Shown piece after piece: positions 1-13,400 of a stretch of 64,000 bases of DNA. The DNA is taken from assembly GCA_020650975.1 (NCBI GenBank), contig JAIPMN010000565.1, positions 1-64,000 on the forward strand. The letters run 5' to 3'. How positions within the stretch are numbered: position 1 is the stretch's first letter; each line of letters opens with the position of its first letter. The notes beneath the pieces are model-generated. The model saw nothing but the letters and a program-made list of their open reading frames with translations, was not told the DNA's origin and searched no databases. A program made the translations under genes and the position numbers. Source of the stretch: Apostichopus californicus (taxonomy: Eukaryota > Echinodermata > Holothuroidea > Aspidochirotida > Stichopodidae).

Positions 1-855
1 AAATAATGTCAGTCTAATACGCATGTAGCCTAGGCTACCAGTTTCAGGGATAAATCGTTGGTCATCTTTAAATTAGCGTTTTATAGCAACAACCATTTTG
101 TATAGATTCCTTTTTTTTATCTGTTATCTAATTTTCAGGCATGAGATTCATTATTCGAGGCTGTGTGAATGTGGCCGATTTCACTCGGCAAGTGCCGTTT
201 CCGGCCATCTGGAGGGTTTTCAAAGCCAAAAATTTCGTTGTACGCTCCGCGCCAACTTAAGGTGGCGCTCCGCTTAGATAGTAATGATCACAACTCGGCG
301 CCCCCCCTAAACGAAAATCCTGTATCCGCCCCTGTTCCCCGCCCAGTTCCCAACACTAATCGTTATAGTCTCTGCAGGTATTCTTCCATGACGTTCTCTT
401 CGTTAACTTGAAGGTAACGTGGAAAGACAGATCAGAATGTTTCTATTAATTTAGGGTTTCCGTGCACTTAACGAGTTTTGAAAGTAAAGTTGATTTGTGA
501 AATAGGCAGTCTGAAATTAATGTGCCAAAAATACACACTTTGAAAATCAATGTGCCACAGGGTGGTTGTTCAACTTGAATGGATGTATTTTTTTGTTCCT
601 CCATAACTGAGCCTGAACGAGTATTATTCGCCGGTCCGAAGACATACAAACATTTCCGTGACATAGAATCGTAAGTGAAATATAGACCCAACTTGATGAA
701 AAAATGTCCGTGTTGTAAACTGTATTGCTGTTGAATGAGGGAGTTGAAACAAGTTGCATGTCATAACTCTGAAATCGCGCCGCTGTGTGCAAGTGAATAG
801 CAGACGACACCACCACTTATCGAATTGTAATCAAGGAAAGAGGGCGTAATTCATC
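1..855. other. Upstream region of FBXO45
   Basis: Non-coding flank before the FBXO45 start codon. A hAT-type transposon end lies at about 160-334. The remaining sequence should contain the FBXO45 promoter and 5' UTR, but I see no TATA box at a convincing position. The short open frames here (169-411, and 446-816 on the minus strand) have no recognisable similarity, and the first lies mostly inside the transposon fragment. Confidence 0.6.
160..334 (-). mobile_element. hAT-like DNA transposon end fragment
   Basis: Read on the minus strand from 334, the sequence opens with CAGGGGCGGATACAGGATTT, the kind of terminus common in hAT elements (CAGGG(G)CGG...). GC-rich sequence follows, containing GCGCCACC and GCGGAGCG motifs and quite unlike the AT-rich surroundings. 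No partner inverted repeat is visible upstream, so this looks like one end of a truncated or non-autonomous copy. Family assignment rests on the terminus only. Confidence 0.4.
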
Positions 856-1428
856 ATGGCCGCTTCCAGGCTACCTGAGGAAATTCTCGAGCGGATATTT
901 TCTTGTTTGGAACTCAGGGAATTATTGTGTTGTTCAGTTGTTTGTAAAAAGTGGCATAATGTCCTTAACGACGGGAATAATCTAGCATGGAAAGTGCAAT
1001 GTTTACGTAAACTAGCAAGGGATGTTTTACATGGAGAAGTTTTGAACAACGTACCAACGTACAAGGCCAAGGTACGGGCGTTTATACATGCTTTCAATCC
1101 CGCTGACTGCTCACAGAATATATTTATCAAACCAAACGGGTTTACACTACACAGGAATCCAGTAGCCCAAAGTACTGATGGTGCAAGGGCAAAAAGGGGA
1201 TTTAAGGGTGGCAGACATTCATGGGAAATATGGTGGGAAGGACCTTTAGGAACAGTTGCAGTAGTTGGGATAGCAACTGCAGATGCCCCTTTACAATGCC
1301 ATGGTTATGTGGCACTCCTTGGAAACAATGAAAAGAGCTGGGGATGGAACTTAGTTGATAACTATTTAATGCACAATGGAGATCAAAAAGGACTTTTTCC
1401 ACAATGCAATAATGCTCCAAAATATGAG
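856..1428 (+). CDS. FBXO45: FBXO45 coding exon 1
   Basis: Encodes residues 1-191: the F-box and most of the SPRY domain, up to [10 protein letters not shown]. The exon ends at a consensus donor, GAG|GTAAGT, at 1428/1429 in phase 0. The frame stays open for 23 more codons into the intron before a stop, so intron retention would give a protein cut off within the SPRY domain. Confidence 0.96.
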
Positions 1429-4400
1429 GTAAGTATTAATCATAACACTTGTTTGATCACATTAGGTTCTGTTTTTACTTTAGCCCTAGGTACCAAATAA
1501 GGGTGGCCTCTGACACGACATCAAGATAAAAGATCTGTTGGTGACTTGAGGAGGTGACTGGAGAAGATGGCATGGGCTTCTACTATCTAGTCATGAGCCA
1601 TGTTTTATGTTCCAGTAAACACATGAACACACCTGCACTTCAGTGAAGGGTGTAGGCAACTTACTGTATAGGTGACCGACATTCAATGTAACATGTTTTA
1701 TAGGATTCAGTCTTAAGAGAGGCAGTGTGCACATACTCAAACCTTCTTTTCTCGCCTCTGCATCTCAAGAAATACACTCACTGTTTGCAACTGCAATTGA
1801 GTCAGTAAATAAGAACTTGACCTGTATAGATAATTGAAGTATTCTTAAATTTGTATTCTCTTTTACCTTTCTTGAGTATATCATAAATCATGGAGTTGTT
1901 TCTATTTTTGATCTAGTTTTGATCTGATACTATACAATATAAATAATAGGAGTTAGATGTAAATGTGAGAAATATTTTTCATTAAGTTTGTAAGGTGAGA
2001 TACTGAATTATCATCTGCTATACAGCATATTACTTTTATGGAGGGTGACACTGTTGTGAAAAATTCCACGTTAAAGTATTTGAACTTTTGTGCAAGGTCA
2101 TTACAGTACTGTACATTAATAAGCACTAAACTACTACAAGTAAAGTATATCATTTCATTGCTGTGACTGGAATACATGTTGTGTAAAAGAGAAAATTACT
2201 TCGCAAATTTTTGGAAATTATATTTTACGTTGATCAATCATGACTGAACTTTCATGGTGTTTTTCCTTCACCAGCAAATGTCATACTTTTCTTTTTGTCC
2301 CTTGTATTTTCTTTTACTCATCATTCAGCCTCTGAAGAAGATCCTGCTAGGATCGAAACGTCAGGCCCACTTACTTTTACACAACTTTTTCCTTTGATAA
2401 GTTTATACAATGATGCAGTTATTCATCCTCATAATAGTTTTGACATTGTTTGCATTTTATGCTATGAAGTCACATGTTGAGTGCACAAGTCATCATCCAT
2501 TACATGCTGTGTGTCAGCAGTGTTGTACAGAAGTTAATTTAATGATACTGTATGATGACTCATACAATTAATACAATTAGTCATGTTCTAGGAATCTAAT
2601 TAGACTTACAAGTGATGTGACCTATAGATGTACTGTCTCTTATAAAGTACTATGGTACCTGTATAAAAAACTAGATACATCATTGTACTTGTAGCAGTTT
2701 GAGCATTTTGTTATGTGATACTGGATGAATTAATCCCTGTCATAGAGCTTCTGTTTACTGTACCGTGAAGTTAGACTGAAGTTTGGCACATTTCTTTGTA
2801 GGTCATATTTACATGTGGTTTAAGTGCAATAGTGTATTAAACATGCAGGATAGGAATCTGACCAACACTGCACTGGCTATACTGCACAGCTCTCAACATG
2901 AAATGGCCTGCTCATTGTATACATGTACTAGATTCACTGTCCGAGCGTCTCTTTTATATAGATACTAAGAAGTTGGTAACTGTCAGAAGGTGCTGCTGTG
3001 AATATAGAGAATGAGCAGGTTAATAGAGATTAGGATTCATCAGCAAGAGGCTTGACTAGTACATTGACAGCTTTTCCTTTGCACTCAGAGATGAAAAGGA
3101 GAATCTGACAAAAATAGAGCTGTTAACTATAAATTTTCAGTTTCCTAAAGATCTTAAGTTCAATCACAATAGCAATAGGTAGAGGCAGTAATACATTATA
3201 TAATCCCAGACAACAGGTCTATCAAGTGAAAGATAGCATAAAAAAATTGTCCTGTTCTTACCAGGCAGGAATAACTGTACTGCATTTACAGTAGATGCAT
3301 TCTCTTCATTCGAGTATACATGTACAGTACTTAACCTACAGTATACCAAGGTACAATCTTGTCAATCAATGCTCTGTGCTGTATAGTGACCTATTTTGCT
3401 TGGAATATGAGAAAGTCATTGTATGACATTGAAATGGTATGGACAATTACATTATAATGTTGAATGAGTTAAAGGTGACTCATTATTTCTTCTCTTTGAG
3501 TACTCCATTGATGAAGGTGTAAACAATCTTGAGTATCAATTATGAAGTAACTTTCATGAGCAGAGCGCATGGTGAAGGTGCAACATCCCTTGCCCTAGGT
3601 AAATAAACACACCCTGGGGTTTTATAGTGTTCACTCTGCTATGCATCATGTTTGCATCATTTTACAAGAGCTGAAAATTTTCAACTTATTGAAAGGCGTC
3701 ATTTTATAGTGCTGTAAAAAGTAAACTCATATTTATTTAGAGACAGAGTTACAGTCACAATGTCTTTTGAGTTTTCATATCAATCTTAAGCGTGGATCCC
3801 CTTACTTAGCGTTCTAGGAAGTTACATGCTGAAATCACACAATTTATAGTGAACTGAAATGTCCCTGCAACATCCTGGGCAAATGCACGCAAAACACACA
3901 AAAGAAAAAAAGGCCTTCAAATCTCTCCACAAATGTACTTAATCAAAATTCAATTTTGTTTCTCTACTGCCGCTTGTTTTTCCCATTCAAACTCATAGTA
4001 AAGCATAATCTGCCTAGGGGCAACTGCATTTCTCATCCCAAGTAAACTCTCAACGATTCCCGGTGGAAAAATCAGTATTCTGGTCATGGTGCAGGCACCT
4101 ACGTATAAGTGGATAGACAGATTGTAGGCCATATCCTCTCGTATTATATATATGTTGTAACTTCACAATAATGTAATTTAAATTTGGGAGGAAATGTTTG
4201 TAAATTGACAAGTATAATCACCCTAGGGTTGCATAACATCTAATCAAAGAGCATCGTTTTGTCGAGGTAGAATAATATTTATTACCAATTTTCTGTACAG
4301 TTCACTACAGCAGAAAGCATACAAGTTATCTTGACAAAAAAATGAACTAATATCTTTTTTTCAAACCTGAAAGTTGCATTGTGTACTGAGTTGTAATTTT

Positions 4401-7400
4401 GTAACATTCCTACCAAACAATGTAGTATTTTCACATAATTGGACATCCATCAGTGATCAATCTAACTTGAGATATAGTGTGTATATATGCAATTGCAATT
4501 TTACTTTTTAATAATGACAGTTTTCATGCTTGATCGAGCTTTAGAAATTATTGCCTGGTTGATATTAAATTTACCGTACATTGCTTTCATAATAAATCCG
4601 CTCATACATGAGTGAAAAACAAAATTTGATGCCCAAATGCGCAGATTATTATCATCCAAATGAACTTTCTACTTCACTTTGTAAGTTTCTGTTGGCATAT
4701 TAGATACATTGTGGTTACGTACAGCAAGGATATGACCTTGTGGTAAGAACCAAGATCATATTTGAAAGTAGACATGTTGTAAGTCTGTAGTACTCATATT
4801 TCTAGCACAGTTTGCCTGTTCCTGTACTCGTCCTTATATGGATTTGTAGTTGTACTCTAACTGGTACTCGTGGCCAATAAGAATGAAGCATAAAGAATAC
4901 TAATGCAAAATTAAGCACTCGCACTCAAGCAAAGAGATTTGTACTCTTAATCGTAGTCTTGTACTTAAACCAAAGTGAAATCTAATTGTACTAGTACGGT
5001 GGGCTGTTCTCCTCGTACAGTACTACAAGTCTTTTTGAAAGTGTTCGTCGTAGAAAGCATGCTTCATTTAATTTTTTTATGGAATCTGCAGCTGTTGCTT
5101 ATGTCGGTTGCTTTAACAGCTATTTCTGTTTCTAAATTTATATGCCAATTGAACAGAAAGCATACTTAATTTTTCATAGATTCTGCAGCTTAGGTCTATT
5201 TTGCTTTAACATTTACAGTTAGTTACAGTATTTCATTCCCTTTGGTAAAGTTTTTATACTATTCAAATTTGGCTGTTGATATTAAACAAGAATGGCGTTA
5301 ATCAGTTTGACTAGTCAAGCTTCACTACAAATTATAAAGAAAGCGATGAAAGCTGTTTCCCTTGCAACAATAATAATGCATAGGTCATCACTACTGTTTA
5401 CGTAAAAAAATGAATAATATTAAAGAAAAAGCTGTTCAAAACATAAACAAAAATGCTAAAATCCTGTAAACATATGCACAGTCTCACTCAGAAATTGAAA
5501 GCTTTGTTAATGGAAAATGCTTTAGATTTTTGATACCCTCAAACCATACTTTGAACGTTAACCATATATCTCAGTATCACTGTTCAGACTTGATACTCGG
5601 GTCAATTAGTCTCGACACCATCGCCATGTTCCATGGTGTTGGTAAGGTTAAAAGATAATGGTGACATTATGACACCCAAATTTGTGGATAAGGCTTGGTC
5701 ATTGGCATATTTATGTCAATCCTCCTTTATGAGGCTCCTTTCAACAGATTCATAACATTGTATGTATGCTCGTCTCGGCTTTCAAAAAAAGTAGTTTATT
5801 TCCCTCCTCTATTACCTGTCTTCACTCTACTATTGCACTTTCCCATATACCTGTAACAGTAGCTGATTAACTGGTAACATTTTAGCACTGAGCTACCCCA
5901 TGGACCCTCTTCTGGGTCAATGCCCATCACCTAGAGCTTCAGTCTTTCTGAATATACAATTCACATACAGTAGTGTACTTATTCCATTTGCCCAGTATAT
6001 ACTGTATGCTTGTATGTAAAGAAAACTACAAGGAATGGGCAGAGTACTAGCTCTGCTCTCAGTAAGTAACCTGCCAACGATGGACAGAGACAACTACCAT
6101 GATGTAAGTAAAGGGTTAATTAAGGCTTCAAAATACTACTTTGCTAAACTTCAGAATGGTATAGTAGATCTGGAGGGAACTATGAGGAGGGCAGTGAACC
6201 AGGAGAATTACAGGAGTGTTAGCTTAGTGGTTAACGCCAGTGCCTTTCAATCATACGTAAGGTCTCGAGTTCGAGTCACTCCAAGATTAATGTATGTCAT
6301 CCAGTTTCAGAGTTATTGACAATTCATAATCATGGACATTAAATATGAATCTAAGAGACTGATTTCGCCAATGAGGCTTCTTAGCAAGTTCCTGCTTGCA
6401 GGAGGATCTAAAATACATACAAATGTCTGTTGCATTGCCCATTTGTAGCCTGCATTGATACAGTAGACGTGAAAGTGCATAGAGTGAGTGGAGACAGGTA
6501 AGTACTCATTGGAACGTATTCAACCCAATTTGCTTCTGGGGTAACTACAGTAGGAAAGAAACACTTATTTTGCAATATGTTTATTTCCATCATGTCAGTT
6601 CACACTTAAATTTGAGATCCTTCAACAACAAGATCAAGAATTAAAACTTCTCAGTTTCATCTCTTTCCTTGTTCATCATTCAAAGAACTAGAGCTGCCAG
6701 TATGTTTTCTTCACATCTCTGCCCTACCTGTATCTCGTTACTCAGAGATTTTGACCCTCATTTACATTTGATATCAAATTAACCGAATTACAAGAGGAAG
6801 GTTTTGGCAGGGCTCTGACAGCATTGACCATTAAGTGCTTCTCAGCTGTGCCATCGTGCTACATACTGTATTGTGTATTTTTGTACCAGTTGTAGTGTGC
6901 TAAAAAGTTGAACGTATTATCGTGTGTGATTTGATATGTGTTTACACTTTCCTGCAGATGTTTTTTTGAAAATGCTGAAGGGTTGTTTGGGCAACTTTGA
7001 AAGATTAGTTTATTCTCGTGAATCCTTATAGATTAGAAGGAAATTTTTGTTGAAAAGTTGGTATATAATTTCCCTGCAAAGTAGTAACATTTTTAATGAT
7101 TCGGATAACTTACTTTATATTCATGGCATACAAAGCAGCTTAACGATAAATCACACAAATTAAGGCAAAAGATAATTTTTATATTTTCCTTTTAATATCA
7201 TCTTGTACTTCCCTTTGATGCTATTTAAAAGGATACTAGTTGGATCATAAAATTCTACTTTCTAATCCTGTAATCTCTTCATGAATCATTTCATAAATTC
7301 CCCTGATTTCCATGTCAAGTAATTGTCTAAAAAGTTGACTTAAGCCTGTAAAGTCAATGATCAGTTTTGATTTATGTTTGTAATCCTTTACTGTATTACA

Positions 7401-10400
7401 TGACGATTTGTTGAATGAAGAGGCTTGGAGATGTCTAAAATTACTTCATTCCTTAAGTACCTGTCTTCTATGTACATACTTATATACAAGGTCGGATTCA
7501 GAAGGGTAGTCGAAAAATGCGCTGTAGGACTCCCGAACGGTGGATCTGAAAGGACCTTTGAGGGTTCACGGGGGGCACATTGCAAGAATATTACCAGTTT
7601 CTAGGCATGGTTGATCGTTGTGTGCAGTTATAAGAGACAGGTACTTATCATCATTCGTAAAGACCCAATTCAATCATTTTTTGGGTTTCTAATAAATTTA
7701 TATGAATGATCGTAATACTCATGTTTACACAAGATTCATGTTGAATATTGAAATTTGAGTTCAGCACAAGATTCTGAATCAAAGTCCCCAACTGCCGAGT
7801 GTTACAGAATGAACTTACTGATATTTAATTTCAGTTCATATGGCTTTAAGGTTGAATACAGAGACCTGTCTGAATCAAATTAGTAACAGTCTAAATTACG
7901 CACACTCCAAATTCAAAGTGACCTTGGATATGGCTTACATGTACAGTAGCCTCATCTGTGCTATTGTAGTATACAGTACTGTACCAAGGCTTCCATTGTA
8001 TTCATTTTTGCACATTCTGTATGCTGTTTTATTTAATTGATTTTGTTGTATGTACACAAATAGGTATGTCATATATATTTAGCTAAACATAGATGCTGGT
8101 AAATAAATTTTTTCTTAATGGCTATACTTAGCCTATACATGTGGATTCTGAGCAAACCTTGTATAAAAAAGGAATGTTGTTGAGTTATGAACAAAGGTCT
8201 GTAACTTTAGTGTAAAGTTCAAACATTATGCATTTACAGTAATTACTGAATTTTGAATTCTGTTGATAGGTTGCTATGGAGAGACATTAAGTTAATGATG
8301 TGTTAAACAAAGATTGTTTCTCCCCTGGAATGGGTGCTTGTGTTTAATTACTTTCAATCATATCATAGAAGGTGAATCTTGAGGTCAAGACTGCAACTGA
8401 CCAATTGTAGATACATGCAAACACCTGCTGGTTATCACTGCTAGAGATAGCATAGTATCTCCTGAATTATATTCACAGTTGGTGTGTACAGTAGGCATGG
8501 CTAAATCCTGGGGTAACCTTTATTCCACAACCAAAATATGACGTAACAGAAAGCCTCTGATGCAGCCGAGAATAATATTACTAGTAATATTGCATCGCAA
8601 AATACTATTCAAAGTGGTGAAATTGCCATACAAGTCCAAGGTTTATTGTAGTTTCGTATACAGCGACCTTAGTATTTTATATATGAGACAAAATTCTGCA
8701 GCCCTCAAAAGTGCTACACAAAATATGAACATTGAATTACTACCTACAGGTGATAATGTTGGGATAGCTTATTACAGCTGTACAGCAGTGGTTACAATAT
8801 AGAATCAGTATATATATTATATACTACACAACTGGAATGAGACTTTCATACTTTAACAGTTGGTCTATATTACATGTAAATTGCCTTTCAAATTAAGCAG
8901 TATATTTATCAAGCTAATTAGACATACTGAAACAACTATGGCATATTACAGTAATGCCTTTGAAAACTTGAAAGTGTTTTACCCAGGCACTGCTGTGAGA
9001 GTTATTATAATGCACTAATTGTGAGCCAGTCCTTTGTGTGTGAGATTATTCCTGTTTCATTGATACATTCCATTGACTTACTGTAGTTCTTGAGATACCT
9101 TGTCACTGTGCATCCTATTGATTGCATATGAGTGATTTGTAATTTATTATTCTGTCAGATGGGGAAGGCTAATTAAGCAACTATTTAGCTAATTAATTCC
9201 ATGGCAACATCAAATGTAATGAGTAGTACACATCTTTTTCAAAGATATTGACATCTGTCTCACAGCATATATCAATATGCTGACTCATTACATAAAGTAT
9301 ATTGTACTTTGTATCTTATTGTAACCCAGTGCACAACACATATTGTTTTCAGCAATTATGCACTCCCAAAGTTAAGACTTGTTGTGTTCTTCACAGGTTT
9401 TTATACAGATGTCATTAAAGTAGTATGCTATTAAGAAGAATATATATTGAAAATTTTGTAATAAGAAACTAAAGAAAACGAATGACAATTTAACAGTACG
9501 CTTTCTTGCAGTGTTGGTTTTAACCATTTAGAAACATGCACACATCATCTCTTGCCTTCTATTTTCTTGTGATACATAATAGCTTCTGTATGCAATGCAT
9601 ATATTTTATGTTTTTACATCTATTGCTCAATCACTTATTTTTTTAAATAGCATATAAACTGTATCTGCACATTTGATTGTCCAACTACTACACCAATATA
9701 TATGTCATCTTTGTATCTCAATATGTCATCTTTCTATCTAAATATAAGAGGTAATCATTCAGTGTTTTTTCTTTGTTATATAATATTTACTATATAATAT
9801 ATTATAATATATAATACTAATATCACTGAAAACTAATGTATACTGTATAGTAAAGTGCCTGGTACATGCGCTAATTAGATGTCCAATACTATACCAAGAC
9901 ATGGTAATATATATATAAAACAATATCGCACTGATGTGTTTAATTTTGCCAACTCTGTGAAAGTTCAATCAAGCAGATCGAGCCATAGCAAATATACCAG
10001 ACATATCACATTAATAGGTAGTGTACATACATACTGTATGTACACTGAAGTGTAGCTGCTACAGTAGTGTACAGAATTGAGAAAAGTTATTCATCCGTGC
10101 GCTTAATTGCACTGTAGGTAGTACTCGGTTCCATGACACTATATGATCGATATATATGGTATAATAATTGCAAAACAGACAAGAGACTTGAGTATATGTT
10201 TATTTTTATGATAAATAAGGAAATGCTGTCGTGACCACAGTGCATTGAGCATGATGTAAGGAAAGAGTTGGTAATTGGTGTAGGTGGTCTGATCAGTGTT
10301 AAATTACAATATGTACAGGAAAGTATGCCGTACAGACAGTACTATGCATATGGCTGTTTGACATCTCTGGCCTCTCAAGCACCAAACAGAGTGGCTTTTT

Positions 10401-13400
10401 ACTGAAAAACTTCAGAATATTTATTAAATTGAAATAGTGATTACTTGTTTTACATCTTTTGTTGCTAGTCAGTCCATCAGATTTATAGAGCTCCGTCGAT
10501 TTAATATCAGTGACTGTACATAACTCAGCTGTGTACATATTACATGTATAAAATTACATTTCATGGTATGTAATGACACTGTTAAAATGTTATTGGGAGA
10601 GGTAATACTATAGTTCTGCATTTTGAGGATAGAAGTCCTCTTGAAGGGTTTGTGACTCAAATCCTTATGTTTTCATATCCCTTTCTCATCAATGGTAATA
10701 AATAATAAATAACGTATCTTATCCCTTCCTTGATTGTTGTAATGATAGACCCTGACGAGAGTCTACTATTCAATTTATATGTGCTTGTTGTCACAATTGT
10801 ATCCATTTCAATAGCACTGTCTTTGACTCCTCTCAACATATATTTATTTCCATCTATCTCAGGAAATAATTTCTCCAGTATCACATTACAGAATGCTATG
10901 CAAATTGTCAAAATTTGCTATGTACAACTCTAAAGCATGTTTAAAGCACTTTTGTTTTACACAGGAACCATAATATTTTATAAGAGACAAACACTGCTAC
11001 ACTAAAGGTGAACACTAAAATCATTCCCTGTTACCTAGCCTAAGAAATTGGTACTCTTTCGAATTAATTCATCCCCCACCCCTGTGACTCTCTGCCTACT
11101 CGCTCTTCGGAAATGTACCGTTCTGAAGTACCCCATGTGCTACAGTACACTGATGTTATGCTGTGAATCCCATGCATGGGTGTGAATCTAAAACATGTAG
11201 CCTGCAATGCTATAACCTCTGTATCATTATTTCATGCCATGCATCATTATATCATTCAGTAACCTTTTGAATGTCTAGTTTGACTTGCAAAGTAAGTCAG
11301 CTACATATATGCCAATGTGGTTAGTTCATGTACTTGCTGTTATTCCTTTGTTCTTGATATGACTGGAACAATGCCTATACCTGTACATAGCCAATTTCTA
11401 TACTAGTATGCGTGGTGTAAATTTTATACAAATATGGTGTCGATGGTAAAACAAGTATTCAGTGAGGGAGTTATGAAGATAAAACATCCGCCTATACTGT
11501 ACATACCAGCAAACCGTCATGTACCTTGTAATAAAAGTCTACTAATATTGAAATAGATATTTCATGTAAAATCTAGTCCAAAATCACAATCTGAAATTTT
11601 AAAGATTCCAAAGGCAATGCATATAATCTTTTCTTTCTTTCTCTTTTCTGTAATATTTACCTTAAAGTCTAAATCGACTTAATGATACAGACTTAATGCA
11701 AATAATGCCATCTAGGTCTTAAACTTCTTGACTTTTTCTTTTATATTTTGAGGGGAGGGGGGGGGGGGTTGTTGATTTATTCCACTCCTCTCTTACCTGT
11801 CTCTCCAGTCTATAGTTATGCACTTTCCTCATCTACCTATAATCTTTCTTTGTTTTAATAACATAAGATGGTAACATGATCTATTAAAAGGCACATGGAA
11901 GGGCAGATTTACTTAGTTCCTCGCTTACCTGTCTCACCACAACCTTAGCACTAACACTGATTCCATTTTATGAACCCCTTCCCCTTCCTCCTACCCCGCA
12001 AGAGATGTATGTATTTTAGATCCTCCTGCAAGCAGGAACTCGCAAAGAAGCCTCATTGGCTTATCAAAGCCGCAAGCCGACCGAAGTCAGTCTCTTAGAT
12101 TCATATTTAACGTCCATGATTATGAATTGATGATTGTCAACAACTCTGTAACTGGACGACATACATTAATCTTGGAGTGACTCGAACCTCATAGAGATAC
12201 AACAAAAGTCTGTGATGTCGTATAGATACTATGAATATATACAGCCTCAATACTGTAGGTCTCAGTTATTAATAGTAACATTTGTGTACAATTATCTTCA
12301 TTGAAATCTAACCTTAACAGTTTATGAAATTGACATGACTTCATTCTCACTATTAACCTGTTTCCTTTGAAATAGCATTCTCTATTGCTGATTCACATTG
12401 TGTGGGAACTGGATACATGACTACCTATTTAGATGGTGTCACACATCATGTTACAGCATGCGTAGTCATTATAGTGTAATTGATATCCATAAACTGACAC
12501 ATACATTTCCTCAAATGATAGGTACTGTACCTATAGGAGACAATTTTGTGTCAAAGTGTGTTACATCACAACAACAGTCACAAGCAATCATGTCCTGCCT
12601 ATCAAGTAAGAGTAAGAATAACTTTATTAATCCCTAAAAGGAAACTACAGTGCTCACAAGGAAATAACAAATAAAAGAGTAAAAAGAAATAAAACATGAA
12701 AAGCAGCAGGCTGTACAGAAAAGGCAAGAAAGACAACCTAACGTTTAAGATTAATATTATGAATTTTAGTAGCCTGAGGAATGAAAGATAAAGGATTATG
12801 GGGGGGGGGTGGGGGGCGTTGGTAACAGAAGAAGGCTCCCTGAGCCTACCACTGCGCAAGATTACTTGTCTCACAGGGTGTACATAGAGGGGGTGATTAC
12901 TGTCAGTCCAACGGGACTCTAGCTTGCTATGTACAAGGCAGTGGTAAACACAGTCCACCTCCTCCTGTACCTCACCAATCACCTGCCCCCCCCCCTTCTA
13001 ATACATTTATTAATATTATGCTCCTTTCCAGTAATTGTAGCATTTCCTCCCCAGCAAATTAGGCAATAAAGCCAAACCCCACACAAAACAAAATTATTAA
13101 AAATTTGTAATAATTTGGTATCTACATGGAAAGAATTCAATTTCCTCAAGCAATACAATCTAGAATTTAATTTTGTCATTGTTGAAATTGTGAGAATAGC
13201 AGACCAGTATTAAAGTTTTAGTAGGAAAGATTTGTCATTGTGGAGACAATGTACAACAACCTTTTTGGCCTCTATTTCTGCACCGTTGCAATTGTTGTAT
13301 CATAGTGGGATGCATTGGGATAGGAGGGAGGCAATGGTTTCTGAAATAATACAAAAGAAAAGACAGGAGGTTTTATATTATTTTTTTGTATTTGTATAGC

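Noticed and set aside
169-411. 80-codon open frame upstream of FBXO45
   Set aside because: It lies mostly inside the GC-rich hAT fragment and has no recognisable protein features.
6215-6290. Functional tRNA gene
   Set aside because: Boxes A and B are present, but the stems do not close into a proper cloverleaf and the sequence continues into a repeated SINE body.
12602-12982. 126-codon minus-strand frame as a host membrane protein
   Set aside because: Its first part is the LINE C-terminal motif (HPLYVHP) and its hydrophobic tail is translation of the LINE's T-rich 3' end.
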